Shown: positions 47,052 through 60,739, counted from the first letter of the stretch. The stretch is DNA of 64,000 nucleotides from Plazaster borealis (GCA_021014325.1 CM037472.1:5828001-5892000), one strand, 5' to 3'. Notes: a model not told the origin generated them from the sequence alone. Numbers and translations are program-made.

Positions 47052-50000
47052 AGGGAGGCAACATCTAGGGAGGCAACAACGAAGGGGGGCACAACAAGAG
47101 GGGAGGCAACAACGGGGGAGGCAACATCGGGGGAGGCAAAAATGGAGGGGGGCACAACAACAGGGGTGGCAATAACGGGGGTGGCAATAATGGGGGAGGC
47201 AACAACAGGGGGAGGCAACAGCGGAGGGGGGCACAACAACAGGGGTGGCAATAACGGGGGAGGCAACATCGGGGGAGGCGACAATGGAGGGGGGCACAAC
47301 AACAGGGGTGGCAATAACAGGGGAGGCAACAATGGGGAGGCAACAAAAGGGGAGGCAACAGCGGGGAGGCAACAACGGGGGAGGAAACAACAGTGAGGCA
47401 ACAACGGGGACGCAACAACGGGGGAGGAAACAACGGGGAGGCAACAACGGGGAGGCACCAATAAGGGAGGCAACAACGGAGGAGGCAACAACGGAGGAGG
47501 CAACAACGGTGAGGCAACAACGGGGAGGCAACAACGGGGAGGCAACAACGGGGAGGCAACAACGGGGGAGGAAACAACGGGGAGACAACAATGGGGGAGG
47601 CAACAATAAGGGAGGCAACAGCAGGGAGGCAACAACAGAGGGGGGCACAACAACAGGGGAGGCAACAACGGGGAGGCAACAACGGGGGAGGCAACAACGG
47701 GGGAGGCAACAGCGGGGAGGCAACAATGGAGGGGGCACAACAACGGGGAGGCAACAACGGGGAGGCAACAACGGGGGAGGCAACAGCGAGGGAGGCAACA
47801 ACGGGGAGGCAACAACGGGGAGGCAACAACGGGGAGGCAACAACGGGGGAGGAAACAACGGGGAGGCAACAATGGGGGAGGCAACAATAAGGGAGGCAAC
47901 AGCGGGGAGGCAACAACAAAGGGGGGCACAACAACAGGGGAGGCAACAACGGGGAGGCAACAACGGGGGAGGCAACAACGGGGGAGGCAACAGCGGGGAG
48001 GCAACAATAGAGGGGGCACAACAACGGGGAGGCAACAACGGGGAGGCAACAACGGGGTAGGCAACAGCGAGGGAGGCAACAACGGGGAGGCAAAAACGGG
48101 GGAGGCAACAACAAGGGAGGCAACAGCAGGGAGGCAACACAGAGGGGGGCACAACAACAAGGGAGGTAACAACGGGGAGGCAACAATGGGGGGGGCACAA
48201 CAACAGGGGTGGCAATAACAAGGGTGGCAATAACGGGGAGGCAACAATGGGGAAGGCGACAATGGAGGGGGGCACAACAACAGGGGTGGCAATAATGGGG
48301 GAGGCAACATCGGGGGAGGCAACAATGGAGGGGGGCACAACAACAGGGGTGGCAATAACGGGGGTGGAAATAACGGGGGAGGCAACAACGGGGGAGGCAA
48401 CAACGGAGGGGGGCACAACAACAGGGGTGGCAATAACGGGGAGGCAACAATGGGGGAGGCGACAATGGAGGGGGGCACAACAACAGGGGTGGCAAAAACG
48501 GGGGGGCAACATCGGGGGAGGCAACAATAGAGGGGGCACAACAACAGGGGTGGCAATAATGGGGGAGGCAACATCGGGGGAGGCAACAACAGAGGGGGGC
48601 ACAACAACAGGGGAGGCACAACAACAGGGGAGGCAACAACGGGGAGGCAACAACAGGGGAGGCAACAACGGAGGGGAGCACAACTGCAGGGGTGACAATA
48701 ACGGGAGAGGCAACATCGGGGGAGGCAACAACGGAGGGGGGCACAACAGCAGGGGTGGCAATAACGGGGAGGCAACCACAGGGGAGGTAACAACGGAGGG
48801 GGGCACAACTGCAGGGGTGACAATAACGGGAGAGGCAACATTTGGGGAGGCAACAACGGAGGGGGGAACAACAAGGGTGGCAATAACGGGGGAGGCAACA
48901 ACAGGGGGAGGCAACAATGGGGGAGGCAACAACGGGGAGGCAACAATGGGGGAGGCAACAGCGAGGGAGGCAACAACGGGGAGGCAAAAACGGGGGAGGC
49001 AACAACAAGGGAGGCAACAGCGGGGAGGCAACACAGAGGGGGGCACAACAACAGGGGAGGTAACAACGGGGAGGCAACAACGGGAGAGGCACCAGCGGGG
49101 AGGCAACAACAGGGAAGGCAACAACTGGGAGGCAAAAACGGAGGGGGGCACAACAACAGGGGTGGCAATAACATGGGTGGCAATAACGGGGGAGGCAATA
49201 ACGGGGGAGGCAACAACGGGGGAGGCAACAACGGAGGGGGGCACAACAACAAGGGTGGCAATAACGGGGAGGCAACAATGGGGGAGGCGACAATGGAGGG
49301 GGCACAACAACAGGGGTGGCAATAACGGGGGGAGCAACATCGGGGGAGGCAACAATGGAGGGGGCACAACAACAGGGGTGGCAATAACGGGGGGAGCAAC
49401 ATCGGGGGAGGCAACAATGGAGGGGGCACAACAACAGGGGTGGCAATAACAGGGGAGGCAACAATGGGGAGGCTACAAAAGAGGAGGCAACAGTGGGGAG
49501 GCAACAACGGGGGAGGAAACAACGGTGAGGCAACAACGGGGAGACAACAACGGGGAGGCAACAACGGGGGAGAAAACAACGGGGAGGCAACAACGGGGAG
49601 GCAACAATAAGGGAGGCAACAACGGAGGAGGCAACAACGGAGGAGGCAACAACGGGGAGGCAACAACGGGGAGGCAACAACGGGGGAGGAAACAATGGGG
49701 AGGCAACAATGGGGGAGGCAACAATAAGAGAGGCAACAGCGGGGAGGCAACAACAGAGGGGGGCACAACAACAGGGGAGGCAACAACGGGGAGGCAACAA
49801 CGGGGAGGCAACAAAAGGGGAGGCAACAGCGGGGAGGCAACAACGGGGGAGGAAACAACAGTGAGGCAACAACGGGGACGCAACAACGGGGGAGGAAACA
49901 ACGGGGAGGCAACAGTGGGGAGGCAACAACGGGGGAGGAAACAACGGTGAGGCAACAACGGGGAGACAACAACGGGGAGGCAACAACGGGGGAGAAAACA

Positions 50001-53000
50001 ACGGGGAGGCAACAACGGGGAGGCAACAATAAGGGAGGCAACAACGGAGGAGGCAACAACGGAGGAGGCAACAACGGGGAGGCAACAACGGGGAGGCAAC
50101 AACGGGGGAGGAAACAATGGGGAGGCAACAATGGGGGAGGCAACAATAAGGGAGGCAACAGCGGGGAGGCAACAACAGAGGGGGGCACAACAACAGGGGA
50201 GGCAACAACGGGGAGGCAACAACGGGGGAGGCAACAACGGGGGAGGCAACAGCGGGGAGGCAACAATGGAGGGGGCACAACAACGGGGAGGCAACAACGG
50301 GAGGCAACAACGGGGAGGCAACAGCGAGGGAGGCAACAACGGGGAGGCAACAACGGGGAGGCAACAACGGGGGAAGAAACAACGGGGAGGCAACAATGGG
50401 GGAGGCAACAATAAGGGAGGCAACAGCGGGGAAACAACAACGGAGGGGGGCACAACAACAGGGGAGGCAACAACGGGGAGGCAAAAACGGGAGAGGCAAC
50501 AACAAGGGAGGCAACAGCGGGGAGGCAACAACGGGGAGGCAACAATAAGGGAGGCATCAACGGAGGAGGCAACAACGGAGGAGGCAACAACGGTGAGGCA
50601 ACAACGGGGAGGCAACAACGGGGAGGCAACAACGGGGAGGCAACAACGGGGAGGCAACAACGGGGGAGGAAACAATGGGGAGGCAACAATGGAGGAGGCA
50701 ACAATAAGGGAGGCAACAGCGGGGAGGCAACAACAGATGGGGGCACAACAACAGGGGCACAACAACAGGGAGGCAACAACGGGGGAGGCAACAACGGGGG
50801 AGGCAACAGCGGGGAGGCAACAATGGAGGGGGCACAACAACGGGGAGGCAACAACGGGAGGCAACAACGGGGGAGGCAACAGTGAGGGAGGCAACAACGG
50901 GGAGGCAACAACGGGTAGGCAACAACGGGGGAGGAAACAACGGGGAGGCAACAATGGGGGCGGCAACAATAAGGGAGGCAACAGTGGGGAGACAACAACG
51001 GAGGGGGGCACAACAACAGGGGAGGCAACAACGGGGAGGCAACAACGGGGAGGCAACAACGGGGAGGCAACAACGGGGAGGCAACAACGGGGGAGGCAAC
51101 AGCGAGGGAGGCAACAACGGGGAGGCAAAAACGGGGGAGGCAACAACAAGGGAGGCAACAGCGGGGAGGCAACACAGAGGGGTGCACAACAACAGGGGAG
51201 GTAACAACGGGGAGGCAACAACGGGAGAGGCACCAGCGGGGAGGCAACAACAGGGAAGGCAACAACGGGGAGGCAAAAACGGAGGGGGGCACAACAACAG
51301 GGGTGGCAATAACAAGGGTGGCAATACGAGGGAGGCAATAACGGGGGAGGCAATAACGGGGGAGGCAACAATGGGGGAGGCAACAACGGAGGGGGGCGCA
51401 ACAACAGGGGTGGCAATAACGGGGAGGCAACAATGGGGGAGGCGACAATGGAGGGGGGGCACAACAACAGGGGTGGCAATAACGGGGGAGGCAACATCGG
51501 GGGAGGCAACAATGGAGGGGGGCACAACAACAGGGGTGGCAATAACGGGGGTGGAAATAACGGGGGAGGCAACAACGGGGGAGGCAACAACGGAGGGGGG
51601 CACAACAACAGGGGTGGCAATAACGGGGAGGCAACAATGGGGGAGGCGACAATGGAGGGGGGCACAACAGGGGTGGCAATAACGGGGGAGGCAACATCGG
51701 GGGAGGCAACAATGGAGGGGGCACAACAACAGGGGTGGCAATAATGGGGGAGGCAACATCGGGGGAGGCAACAACGGAGGGGGGCACAACAACAGGGGAG
51801 GCACAACAACAGGGGAGGCAACAACGGGGAGGCAACAAAAGGGGAGGCAACAACGGAGGGGGGCACAACTGCAGGGGTGACAATAACGGGAGAGGCAACA
51901 TCGGGGGAGGCGACAATGGAGGGGGGCACAACAACAGGGGTGGCAATAACGGGGGAGGCAACATCGAGGGAGGCAACAATGGAGGGGGGCACAACAACAG
52001 GGGTGGCAATAACGGGGGTGGAAATAACGGGGGAGGCAACAACGGGGGAGGCAACAACGGAGGGGGGCACAACAGGGGTGGCAATAACGGGGAGGCAACA
52101 ATGGGGGAGGCGACAATGGAGGGGGGCACAACAACAGGGGAGGCAACAACGGGGAGGCAACAACAGGGGAGGCACAACAACAGGGGAGGCACAACAACAG
52201 GGGAGGCAACAACGGGGAGGCAACAACAGGGGAGGCAACAACGGAGGGGGGCACAACAGCAGGGGTGGCAATAACGGGGAGGCAACCACAGGGGAGGTAA
52301 CAACGGAGGGGGGCACAACTGCAGGGGTGACAATAACGGGAGGCAACAACGGGGGATGCAACAACGGGGGAGGGAACAGCGGGGAGGCAACAATGGAGGG
52401 GGCACAACAACGGGGAGGCAACAACGGGGAGGCAACAACGGGGGAGGCAACAGCGAGGGAGGCAACAACGGGGAGGCAAAAACGGGGGAGGCAACAACAA
52501 GGGAGGCAACAGCGGGGAGGCAACACAGAGGGGGGCACAACAACAGGGGAGGTAACAACGGGGAGGCAACAACGGGAGAGGCACCAGCGGGGAGGCAACA
52601 ACAGGGAAGGCAACAACGGGGAGGCAAAAACGGAGGGGGGCACAACAACAGGGGTGGCAATAACAAGGGTGGCAATAACGAGGGAGGCAATAACGGGGGA
52701 GGCAACAATGGGGGAGGCAACAACAACAGGGGTGGCAATAACGGGGAGGCAACAATGGGGGAGGCGACAATGGAGGGGGGCACAACAACAGGGGTGGCAA
52801 TAACGGGGGAGGCAACATCGGGGGAGGCAACAATGGAGGGGGGCAACAACGGAGGGGGCACAACAACAGGGGTGGCAATAACGGGGAGGCAACAATGGGG
52901 GAGGCGACAATGGAGGGGGGCACAACAACAGGGGTGGCAATAATGGGGGAGGCAACATCGGGGGAGGCAACAACGGAGGGGGGCACAACAACAGGGGAGG

Positions 53001-55420
53001 CACAACAACAGGAGAGGCAACAACGGGGAGGCAACAACAGGGGAGGCACAACAACAGGGGAGGCAACAACGGGAAGGCAACAACAGGGGAGGCACAACAA
53101 CAGGGGAGGCAACAACGGAGGGGGGCACAACTGCAGGGGTGACAATAACGGGAGAGGCAACATCGGGGGAGGCAACAACGGAGGGGGGCACAACAGCAGG
53201 GGTGGCAATAACGGGGAGGCAACCACAGGGGAGGTAACAACGGAGGGGGGCACAACTGCAGGGGTGACAATAACGGGAGAGGCAACATTGGGGGAGGCAA
53301 CAACGGAGGGGGGAACAACAGGGGTGGCAACAATGGAGGGGCACAACAACGGGGAGGCAACAACGGGGAGGCAACAACGGGAGAGGCAACAGCGAGGGAG
53401 GCAACAACGGGGAGGCAAAAACGGGGGAGGCAACAACAAGGGAGGCAACAGCGGGGAGGCAACACAGAGGGGGGCACAACAACAGGGGAGGTAACAACGG
53501 GGAGGCAACAACGGGAGAGGCACCAGCGGGGAGGCAACAACAGGGAAGGCAACAACGGGGAGGCAAAAACGGAGGGGGGCACAACAACAGGGGTGGCAAT
53601 AACAAGGGTGGCAATAACGAGGGAGGCAATAATGGGGGAGGCAACAATGGGGGAGGCAACAACAACAGGGGTGGCAATAACGGGGAGGCAACAATGGGGG
53701 AGGCGACAATGGAGGGGGGCACAACAACAGGGGTGGCAATAACAGGGGAGGCAACATCGGGGGAGGCAACAATGGAGGGGGGCAACAACGGAGGGGGCAC
53801 AACAACAGGGGTGGCAATAACGGGGAGGCAACAATGGGGGAGGCGACAATGGAGGGGGGCACAACAACAGGGGTGGCAATAATGGGGGAGGCAACATCGG
53901 GGGAGGCAACAACGGAGGGGGGCACAACAACAGGGGAGGCACAACAACAGGAGAGGCAACAACGGGGAGGCAACAACAGGGGAGGCACAACAACAGGGGA
54001 GGCAACAACGGGAAGGCAACAACAGGGGAGGCACAACAACAGGGGAGGCACAACAACGGGGAGGCAACAACAGGGGAGGCAACAACGGAGGGGGGCACAA
54101 CTGCAGGGGTGACAATAACGGGAGAGGCAACATCGGGGGAGGCAACAACGGAGGGGGGCACAACAGCAGGGGTGGCAATAACGGGGAGGCAACCACAGGG
54201 GAGGTAACAACGGAGGGGGGCACAACTGCAGGGGTGACAATAACGGGAGAGGCAACATTGGGGGAGGCAACAACGGAGGGGGGAACAACAGGGGTGGCAA
54301 TAACGGGGGAGACAACAACAGGGGGAGGCAACAATGGGGGAGGCAACAACGGAGGGGGGCACAACTGCAGGGGTGACAATAACGGGAGAGGCAACATCGG
54401 GGGAGGCAACAACGGAGGGGGGCACAACAACAGGGGTGACAATAACGGGAGAGGCAACATCGGGGGAGGCAACAACGGAGGGGGGAACAACAGGGGTGGC
54501 AATAACGGGGGAGGCAACAACAGGGGGAGGCAACAATGGGGGAGGCAACAATGGGGGAGGCAACAATGGGGGAGGCAACAACGGAGGGGGGCACAACAAC
54601 AGGGGTAGCAACAACAGGGGGAGGCAACAACGGGGGAGGCAACATCGGAGGGGGGCACAACAACAGGGGAGGCAACAACAGGGGAGGCCACAACAGGGGG
54701 AGGCAACAATGGGGGAGGTTACAACGGGGGAGGCAACAACAGGGGGAGGCAACAATGGGGGGGGGGCACAACAACAGGGGTAGCAAACAAGGGGAGGCAA
54801 CAACGGGGAGGCAACAGCGGGGAGGCAACAACAGGGGAGGCAACAACAGGGAAGGCAACATCGGGGGAGGCAACAACAGGGGGAGGCAACAGCGGGGGAG
54901 GCAACAACAGGGGGAGGCAACAACGGGGGAGGCAACAACAGGGGAGGCAACAAGGGGGAGGCAACAACGGAGGGGCAACAACAGGGGAGGCAACATCGGG
55001 GGAGGCAACAACAGGGGGAGGCAACAACAGGGGGAGGCAACAGAGGGGAGGCAACAACAGGGGAGGCAACAACAGGGGAGGCAACATCGGGGGAGGCAAC
55101 AACGGGGGAGGCAACAACAGGGGAGGCAACAGAGGGGAGGCAACAACAGGGGAGGCAACAACAGGGGAGGCAACATCGGGGGAGGCAACAACAGGGGGAG
55201 GCAACAACGGGGAGGCAACAACAATGGGAGGCAACATCGGGGGAGGCAACAACAGGGGGAGGCAACAGTGGGGAGGCCACGGCGGGAGGCAACAACGGAG
55301 GGGCCACAACAACAGGGGTGGCAATAACGGGGGAGGCAACATCGGGGGAAGGCAACAACGGAGGGGGGCACAACAACAGGGGTGGCAATAACGGGGGAGG
55401 CAGCAACAGGGGGGGGGGGC
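47052..55420. repeat. 8.4-kb G-rich minisatellite with higher-order repeats
   Basis: Built from about 15-bp units of the form GGAGGCAACAACGGG with variants (GGGGGGCACAACAACAGGGG, GTGGCAATAACGG, GAGGCAACATCGGGG). The plus strand contains almost no T and far more G than C. Higher-order copies are visible: about 280 bp from 49,525 recurs at 49,947 (422-bp period), and blocks around 52,440-53,100 recur about 940 bp later. No unit carries a stop, so open frames exceed 2,500 codons and are open in several frames on both strands. The predicted peptides are only Leu/Pro/Cys/Val/Ala or Gly/Asn/Arg/Gln/Thr repeats, hence not genes. Confidence 0.9.
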
Positions 55421-55431
55421 AACTGATCTTA

Positions 55432-56285
55432 TCATTGAGCAGGCTTTAATGAAGTCACTCAAGAGCAAGGGTGGAATCACACATGGACAGGGGATGGATG
55501 AGGCACAGAGGACAAGGTGGCTACTGACGATGCCTGATTATGTATAGATAGAAACAGAGATGGAGAAGCTGAGTAGCTACAACAACGCAACAAGTCAAAT
55601 CAGTGCCAGTACAGTGAAGCGGGATATGGCAGAGACAGCAATAATTCTTGAGTACCTAGAAAGCCATTATTTATTTGAAAAGAATGACTATCTCAGTGAC
55701 ATTTCATCAGGCATTGCATCAAGAGTGTCCAACGTCCACATGGCTGAAAATATAGACAAGTCTATTATAACAAACATGGAAGGCAAACAGATTACACAAA
55801 ATCAAGTGAAAGTAATGGGAGCAAAGGTGATTTCTGATGGAGAGGTAGTAGCTGTTGATCCCCAGCTGTTTTTCCAGCGACTTCTTATAATTGCCAACAT
55901 TAGTGATATTGACCTGCATGAAGTTTTTAAATATGAGCTGTTTTTATATCCACAATAACTCTTCACAAAAGAAGGCCTGCTGAACTCTGCCACAAAACCA
56001 AAACTTGCAGACTTGTCAAACGCTGTGAAGGTACTCCACAGTTCCTGAAGCAGAGTACATTGTTCTGGATGGTGGCTCCTTCTACAACGTTTGACCTGGA
56101 CACAGGGACAAACATACCGACGACAGATAATCATCACATACATAAGCATGGTGAAACCATATGCCAATATCGTAGTTTTTGATGGGTTATTGGGTACGCC
56201 TAGCCTACCTGCAAGAAACCACCAAGACATAACTCATCAACGGCGTGGTCAATCTTCAGCCAAAGTAAGAATAAACCTTGATCTG
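55432..56285 (+). pseudogene. Decayed member of a multicopy invertebrate protein family
   Basis: One frame reads GGITHGQGMDEAQRTRWLLT, then a TAG near 55,545, then the 132-codon open part (55,560-55,958) with VDPQLFFQRLL and HEVFKYELFLYP, a TAA, and KEGLLNSATKPKLADL. After a frameshift come YIVLDGGSF, TWTQGQTY, NIVVFDG and ITHQRRG. I recall this motif order (FQRL, FKYEL-YP, VLDGG, VFDG, THxRR) from an abundant uncharacterised family in invertebrates and fish, possibly transposon-linked; I have no family name. At least two stops and two frameshifts make it non-functional. Its 5' side is cut off by the minisatellite edge. Confidence 0.55.
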
Positions 56286-56289
56286 CGAT

Positions 56290-57470
56290 AGAGGGCATTT
56301 GAGACAGGATGGAATCATTCTAAACGAAGAATACATTCATTATTAATTATACTTTGATGGTATGCCATGTAATAATGCATTTGAGTGGAGAAAACAAATT
56401 TAACGTATGTTTGACACCTTGACCTTTGACCTAGCTGTTCAGAAAGGTCATTCGAGTATATAAATATGTTTTTTAGATTCACTTGGTCAGGTTTCTATTT
56501 ACCTCTTATACACTTTTTGCCCTGAAAATGAATAGTTTTAGAGATAATTGACCTCAAAATTTGAAAATTACCACCCAATTTAAATATGCAAATTAGGTAA
56601 CTTCTGGGTTGAAACTCTTGTCCCATTTTGCATATTATGTCATCAATAACTACCCATGAACCAGAATCAACAATAAAACAAACTTTTGCATTTGTGTGAC
56701 TGATATGTTTAAATCTGTTTCTCTATACATTAAACACAACTCTCTTACGTCAGCCACCCAATTAAAAACGCATTGAAATTATTTAAATTGTTTAAATAGG
56801 CCAGATTGCCATACAATATGGCCGCCATCTTGGAATTATGTAAATGAAGATTTGTTTAATTATTAACTGCTTATCTTTTGTATGATTCTCCTTGTTTGGA
56901 ACCTCATTTAGATTGTTTAAAACTACCAAAACATGCAAAGAGGTAATATATATATGGAAAAATAAATGCTATTTTTTAGGATAACGGGCGGCCATTTTGA
57001 AAAATGATGACAGGTCGGGGACCCCCCTCCAATAAGCTTCTCTGGGACCCTGAAAACAAGTGTGCGAAGTTTGGTGCTTTAATCCGGCGGGTCACGATGT
57101 TTTACTTGAGCCACCGGACTATTTCTGAAACAGTCGGTTACAGGTGTCCGTCTGTCTAAAAAACAAAATTTAAGGTAAACAACAAAAAAAGTTTACTCAA
57201 TCACACATGTGATCAAAAACAATGCATCTTCATCACATCATTTTGACTTTGGTCAAACACCCCGCAAAAAATCCCCTAAACAAAAAAACAAAACAAAACA
57301 AAATAAACATCAGTAAAGTAACCTTTCTTTTCGTCCATGGTATCCTAAATGGTGTCATTTTTGTAAAATAAGCCTACACGTATAGTTTTTTGTAAACAAG
57401 CTAACATTTCCGAGGAACTGTGCTCCACAGACCATGACGTCGACGGCTTTAGTGCGCGCATCAGCGATGA
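56290..57470. other. Unannotated stretch, probably old interspersed repeats
   Basis: No gene seen. The segment around 57,020-57,130 (CCCTCCAATAAGCTTCTCTG, TTTGGTGCTTTAATCC) has the look of a common marine-invertebrate repeat, but only one copy is present here, so this cannot be confirmed. Confidence 0.3.
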
Positions 57471-57824
57471 TGACTATTGCAATTTTCAAGCATGTGCAGA
57501 CACATAAAGTCTTTGGTCAAGACGTTTAAAACTGGTTTTGTATTCTATCGCGTAATGCGCTGGTATATTTCATCAATAGAGGGTGTTTACTCTCATGCTA
57601 TCGCAACTGTTCTGAAACGCCCTCTAGCGTTTAATGTTTCTTGCATATATTGTACCACGCACAGTAACAAGAACTACAAGCCTGGAACTTGGAAACGATG
57701 TGACTGCTTGTGTGTCGCACGGATTGTGCATGGTGTAAATCGTGAACACAATGTGGGCTGCGTTTTGCAAAACTTTCAAGTGAATTTTTTGAACCGCAGA
57801 CCCCTTGCAGTTTAAGCTTAAAAA

Positions 57825-57959
57825 CTGTATGAAAGTGAAAAGGTTGAATTGCAAGGCTTGCCCATCTGTCAGTTTGACTACAAGTATATGAAAAAGTGGG
57901 AGGATGAACATCCTGCGAGTCTTACCGCTTGGAATGGCATCAAACTTGAGAAGGTTTAA
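57825..57959 (+). CDS. Short coding-like segment, unrecognised
   Basis: A 44-codon open stretch ending in TAA at 57,957-57,959 and reading ELQGLPICQFDYKYMKKWED then ASLTAWNGIKLEKV. Its amino-acid mix looks protein-like. It has no ATG of its own; an upstream TAA bounds it and a possible acceptor CCCTTGCAG lies at 57,802-57,810. It may be a terminal exon or a fragment. A 112-codon frame at 57,477-57,815 just upstream is Cys-rich and also unrecognised. Confidence 0.2.
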   Translation: MYESEKVELQGLPICQFDYKYMKKWEDEHPASLTAWNGIKLEKV

Positions 57960-58129
57960 ACATTTTTAGGCACAGTGACAAGGTGTCAGCAAGCCGTACA
58001 CAAGAAAAGCAGGAGAATGAACATAAGGCTTACTGCGTGAACATTTTGGTTCAAATTTCATTGGATGAATGATCAAGACTAATTACCCCTTAGTCAGTTT
58101 TAATTATTGGAACTAATAAATATAGGCAA

Positions 58130-58440
58130 TATTTCATTTCAAGAGGAAAGCAGATGACCAATTTTCGGCCACAGAGTAAAAAATGTTTTTCAGGTGGCAG
58201 GAGAAAGGAGAAAATGGCAAAAGTCAAAAACATTAAATCTGTTTTTCTGCTATTCTGATAATACAAAAGCAGATGGCTACTTTTCGTCCGCCAACATAAA
58301 GAAGGAAAAACAATCTGCTTTTCTGGTAGCAGAAAAGTAGATACATGTAGGTTAAAAAAATTCATTTAAAAACAATGTTAAATCCGATTATCTGCTATTC
58401 CGATGGCAGAAAAGCAGAGGGCCACTTTTCGTCCTCCATA
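58130..58440. repeat. Degenerate short repeats with AAAGCAGATGGCTACTTTTCG core
   Basis: The core occurs near 58,158, 58,266 and 58,411 with intervening TTTTCTGCTATTC-type words. Copies are diverged, and no element boundaries are seen. Confidence 0.45.
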
Positions 58441-58554
58441 GTTATTGCCTAATTAAAACAGTTTTAGATAACTTTTTACCTTCAACATTGCTCGAGAGCT
58501 CAATTTTGGACTGGGTGTAAATAACAGCTTATTTCACTTTTTATTGGAATTTAC

Positions 58555-58630
58555 CTATCATCGGAGAGTGCTTGCAGCTCCTTTATCATAGTCTTCTTGA
58601 TGGGTAGATCTCTTTGGAGATGGTGAGCCT
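58555..58630 (-). CDS. Exon-like module 4 (last in minus-strand order)
   Basis: Acceptor TGTGTTGCAG and donor GATAG|GTAAAT bound a 76-nt segment open in the frame containing HHLQRDLPIKKTMIKELQAL. It is one of four tandem modules that also share intron sequence (GCTCGAGAGCTCAATTTTGG). Family not recognised. Length is not a multiple of three, unlike modules 2 and 3. Confidence 0.35.
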
Positions 58631-59067
58631 CTGCAACACAAACAAATTGCATGATTTACAACATTGGTGTTTAAAACATTATACGTCTTTAAAACAGCTA
58701 GTTTCAGATAAATTGATTTTACCTTTAAAAATAAACACAGAAAACAAACACTGAAAAACAGCAAATCACATTTCGGAGAAACTTGTGCATATCAGGATTA
58801 TTTTGATTATTGCAATGAAAAAAAGCTACAGAACAAAAACAAGAGGTGTGATTTTTGCCTGACAGAAAAACACAGTCCAGCCTGTCAACTCAGAAATTAT
58901 TTCCAAACAATATACCGTACAGTCATCTATAAATTAAAATGCTACAAGAATAATTCTGATTTAAACTTGTGCACCAGAGCAATGACAGACATTCTTCAAC
59001 ATTGCTCGAGAGCTCAATTTTGGACTGGGTGTAAAAAACAGCTTCTTTCACTTTTATTGGAATTTAC

Positions 59068-59145
59068 CTTTCATTGGAGAGTGCTTGCAGCTCCTTTATC
59101 ATAGTCTTGTTGATTGGTAGATCTCTTTGGAGATGGTAAGCCTTA
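59068..59145 (-). CDS. Exon-like module 3
   Basis: A 78-nt segment with acceptor GTATTGCAG and donor GAAAG|GTAAAT, open in the frame with YHLQRDLPINKTMIKELQAL. It is phase-symmetric (2-2), so exon duplication would not break a reading frame. About 510 bp from module 4. Confidence 0.35.
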
Positions 59146-59677
59146 CTGCAATACAAACAAATTGCATGATTTGCAACATTGGTGTTTAAAACATTATACA
59201 TCTAGTTTCAGATAAATTGATTTTACCTTTAAAAATAAAAACACAGAAAACCAACATTGAAAACAGCAAATTAAATATTCCGAGGAATGTGTGCGTATCA
59301 GGATTAATTTGATTATTGCAACCAAAATAAAAGCAACTGTGATTTTAGGGCACAACAAACACTGGAAACAGTTCTCTTGATTATCAGTGAGCTCTCAGAA
59401 TGAAACTATTTAAATTACCAAAAGTTCAAAGTCTTTCTTGATAATTGTGTTTAAATGACCCAAACTCTATAGCTGACAGAAAAACACAATACAGCCTGTC
59501 AACTTTGAAATTATTTCCTAACAACTGTACAGACATCTATAAATTAAAATGCTACAAGAATAATTCTGATATAAACTTTTGTACCACAGTAATGACAAAG
59601 ATTCTTAAAAAATTACTAGAGAACTCAATTTGGGACTGGGTGTAAATACTTGCCTAATTCACTTTTTAGGAATTTAC

Positions 59678-59761
59678 CTTTCATTGGAGAGTGCTTGCGA
59701 CTCCTTTATCACATGCCAGTCTTGTTGATGGGTCAGATCTCTTTGGAGATGGTAGGTTTTA
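59678..59761 (-). CDS. Exon-like module 2
   Basis: An 84-nt segment with the same acceptor and donor. Relative to module 3 it has +1, +3 and +2 base insertions that sum to six, so the frame is restored after a locally altered peptide (DLTHQQDWHVIKESQALS). That compensation hints at past coding constraint. Confidence 0.35.
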
Positions 59762-60385
59762 CTGCAATACAAACAAGTAATAGACAATTTGCAACATTAG
59801 TGTTTGAATACATTTTAACTTTACTAAAACAATTAGTTTCAAATAAATTGTTTCTACCTTTGTGTGTGTATATTTTTCAATTTAAAAACAAAATTGCAGA
59901 AAACCCACAGCAAAAACCCCCCAAAACACTGTTTTGGAGGAACTCATGCCTATCAGGATTAACTTTTATTGCTGCAATCAAAATATGATTTGAGAGGGGA
60001 CATCAAATACCTGAAACAGTTCTCTTGAGGGTTGGTCTGAACTTTATTATCCAGTGAGCTCTTGAGCGAGACTTGTATGCAAATGGGATGCAAAATTTAA
60101 TTTACCAAAACTCCAAAAGCTAAACATTTGTCTTGATATTTGTGTTGAACATAAAGCATCCAAAAGATCTTTTCAAAACTCTTCAGAAAAATAAACTCAA
60201 CTCGACCTATCAACTGAAATGATTGTCAAACATACAAACATTTCAAAATGAATTGTAATGCTACAGGAACATTTCTGATACCAACTTGTGTTTATACTAG
60301 AGCAGCAACAAACATTCTACACAATTGCTAGAGAGCTTTATTTTGGACGGGTAAATATTAAAATTTTACATTTTAGGAATTTAAC

Positions 60386-60473
60386 TTTTCGTGGAGCTTC
60401 TTTAGTACCATGCGCCGGTCTCGGACATCGGCTTGTTGACGGTTAGATTTTTTGGGGGGAACTGGTGGCTGAC
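60386..60473 (-). CDS. Exon-like module 1, donor site damaged
   Basis: Acceptor TTTCATCTACAG is intact but the donor has changed from GGTAAAT to GTTAAAT. The frame reads QPPVPPKKSNRQQADVRDRR. It resembles both the modules above and the 60,975 segment (CCGATGTCCGAGACC against AGTTAAGGTCTGAGACC). Confidence 0.3.
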
Positions 60474-60739
60474 CTGTAGATGAAAATAATAATATTTTGT
60501 TACTGTGATGTCATCCACTCGATCAAGCTCCATAATAAGTTATTTGGATCCTGTGTAAGGGTTGTGACAGTATAACACTGTCGGTTAACAGAACCTTACA
60601 TCAGTTGTTTTTGGAACCAATGCATTCATTCTCATCTTCCATAGTTTTCTGTAAACATACCCCACAATCAAGCAAAAGTTAAATCATTTCAGTGTAATAA
60701 ATGAAAAACAGTTTTGAAGGAACCTGTGCATATCAAGAT

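Noticed and set aside
47030..54709. 2,559-codon minus-strand open frame, with 1,977-, 1,621- and 1,149-codon companions
   Set aside because: Frames overlap in different phases and the opposite strand is open too. The unit simply lacks stops, and the peptides are low-complexity repeats.
47052..55420. CRISPR array
   Set aside because: No unique spacers between fixed repeats, units are about 15 bp and degenerate, and the DNA is eukaryotic.
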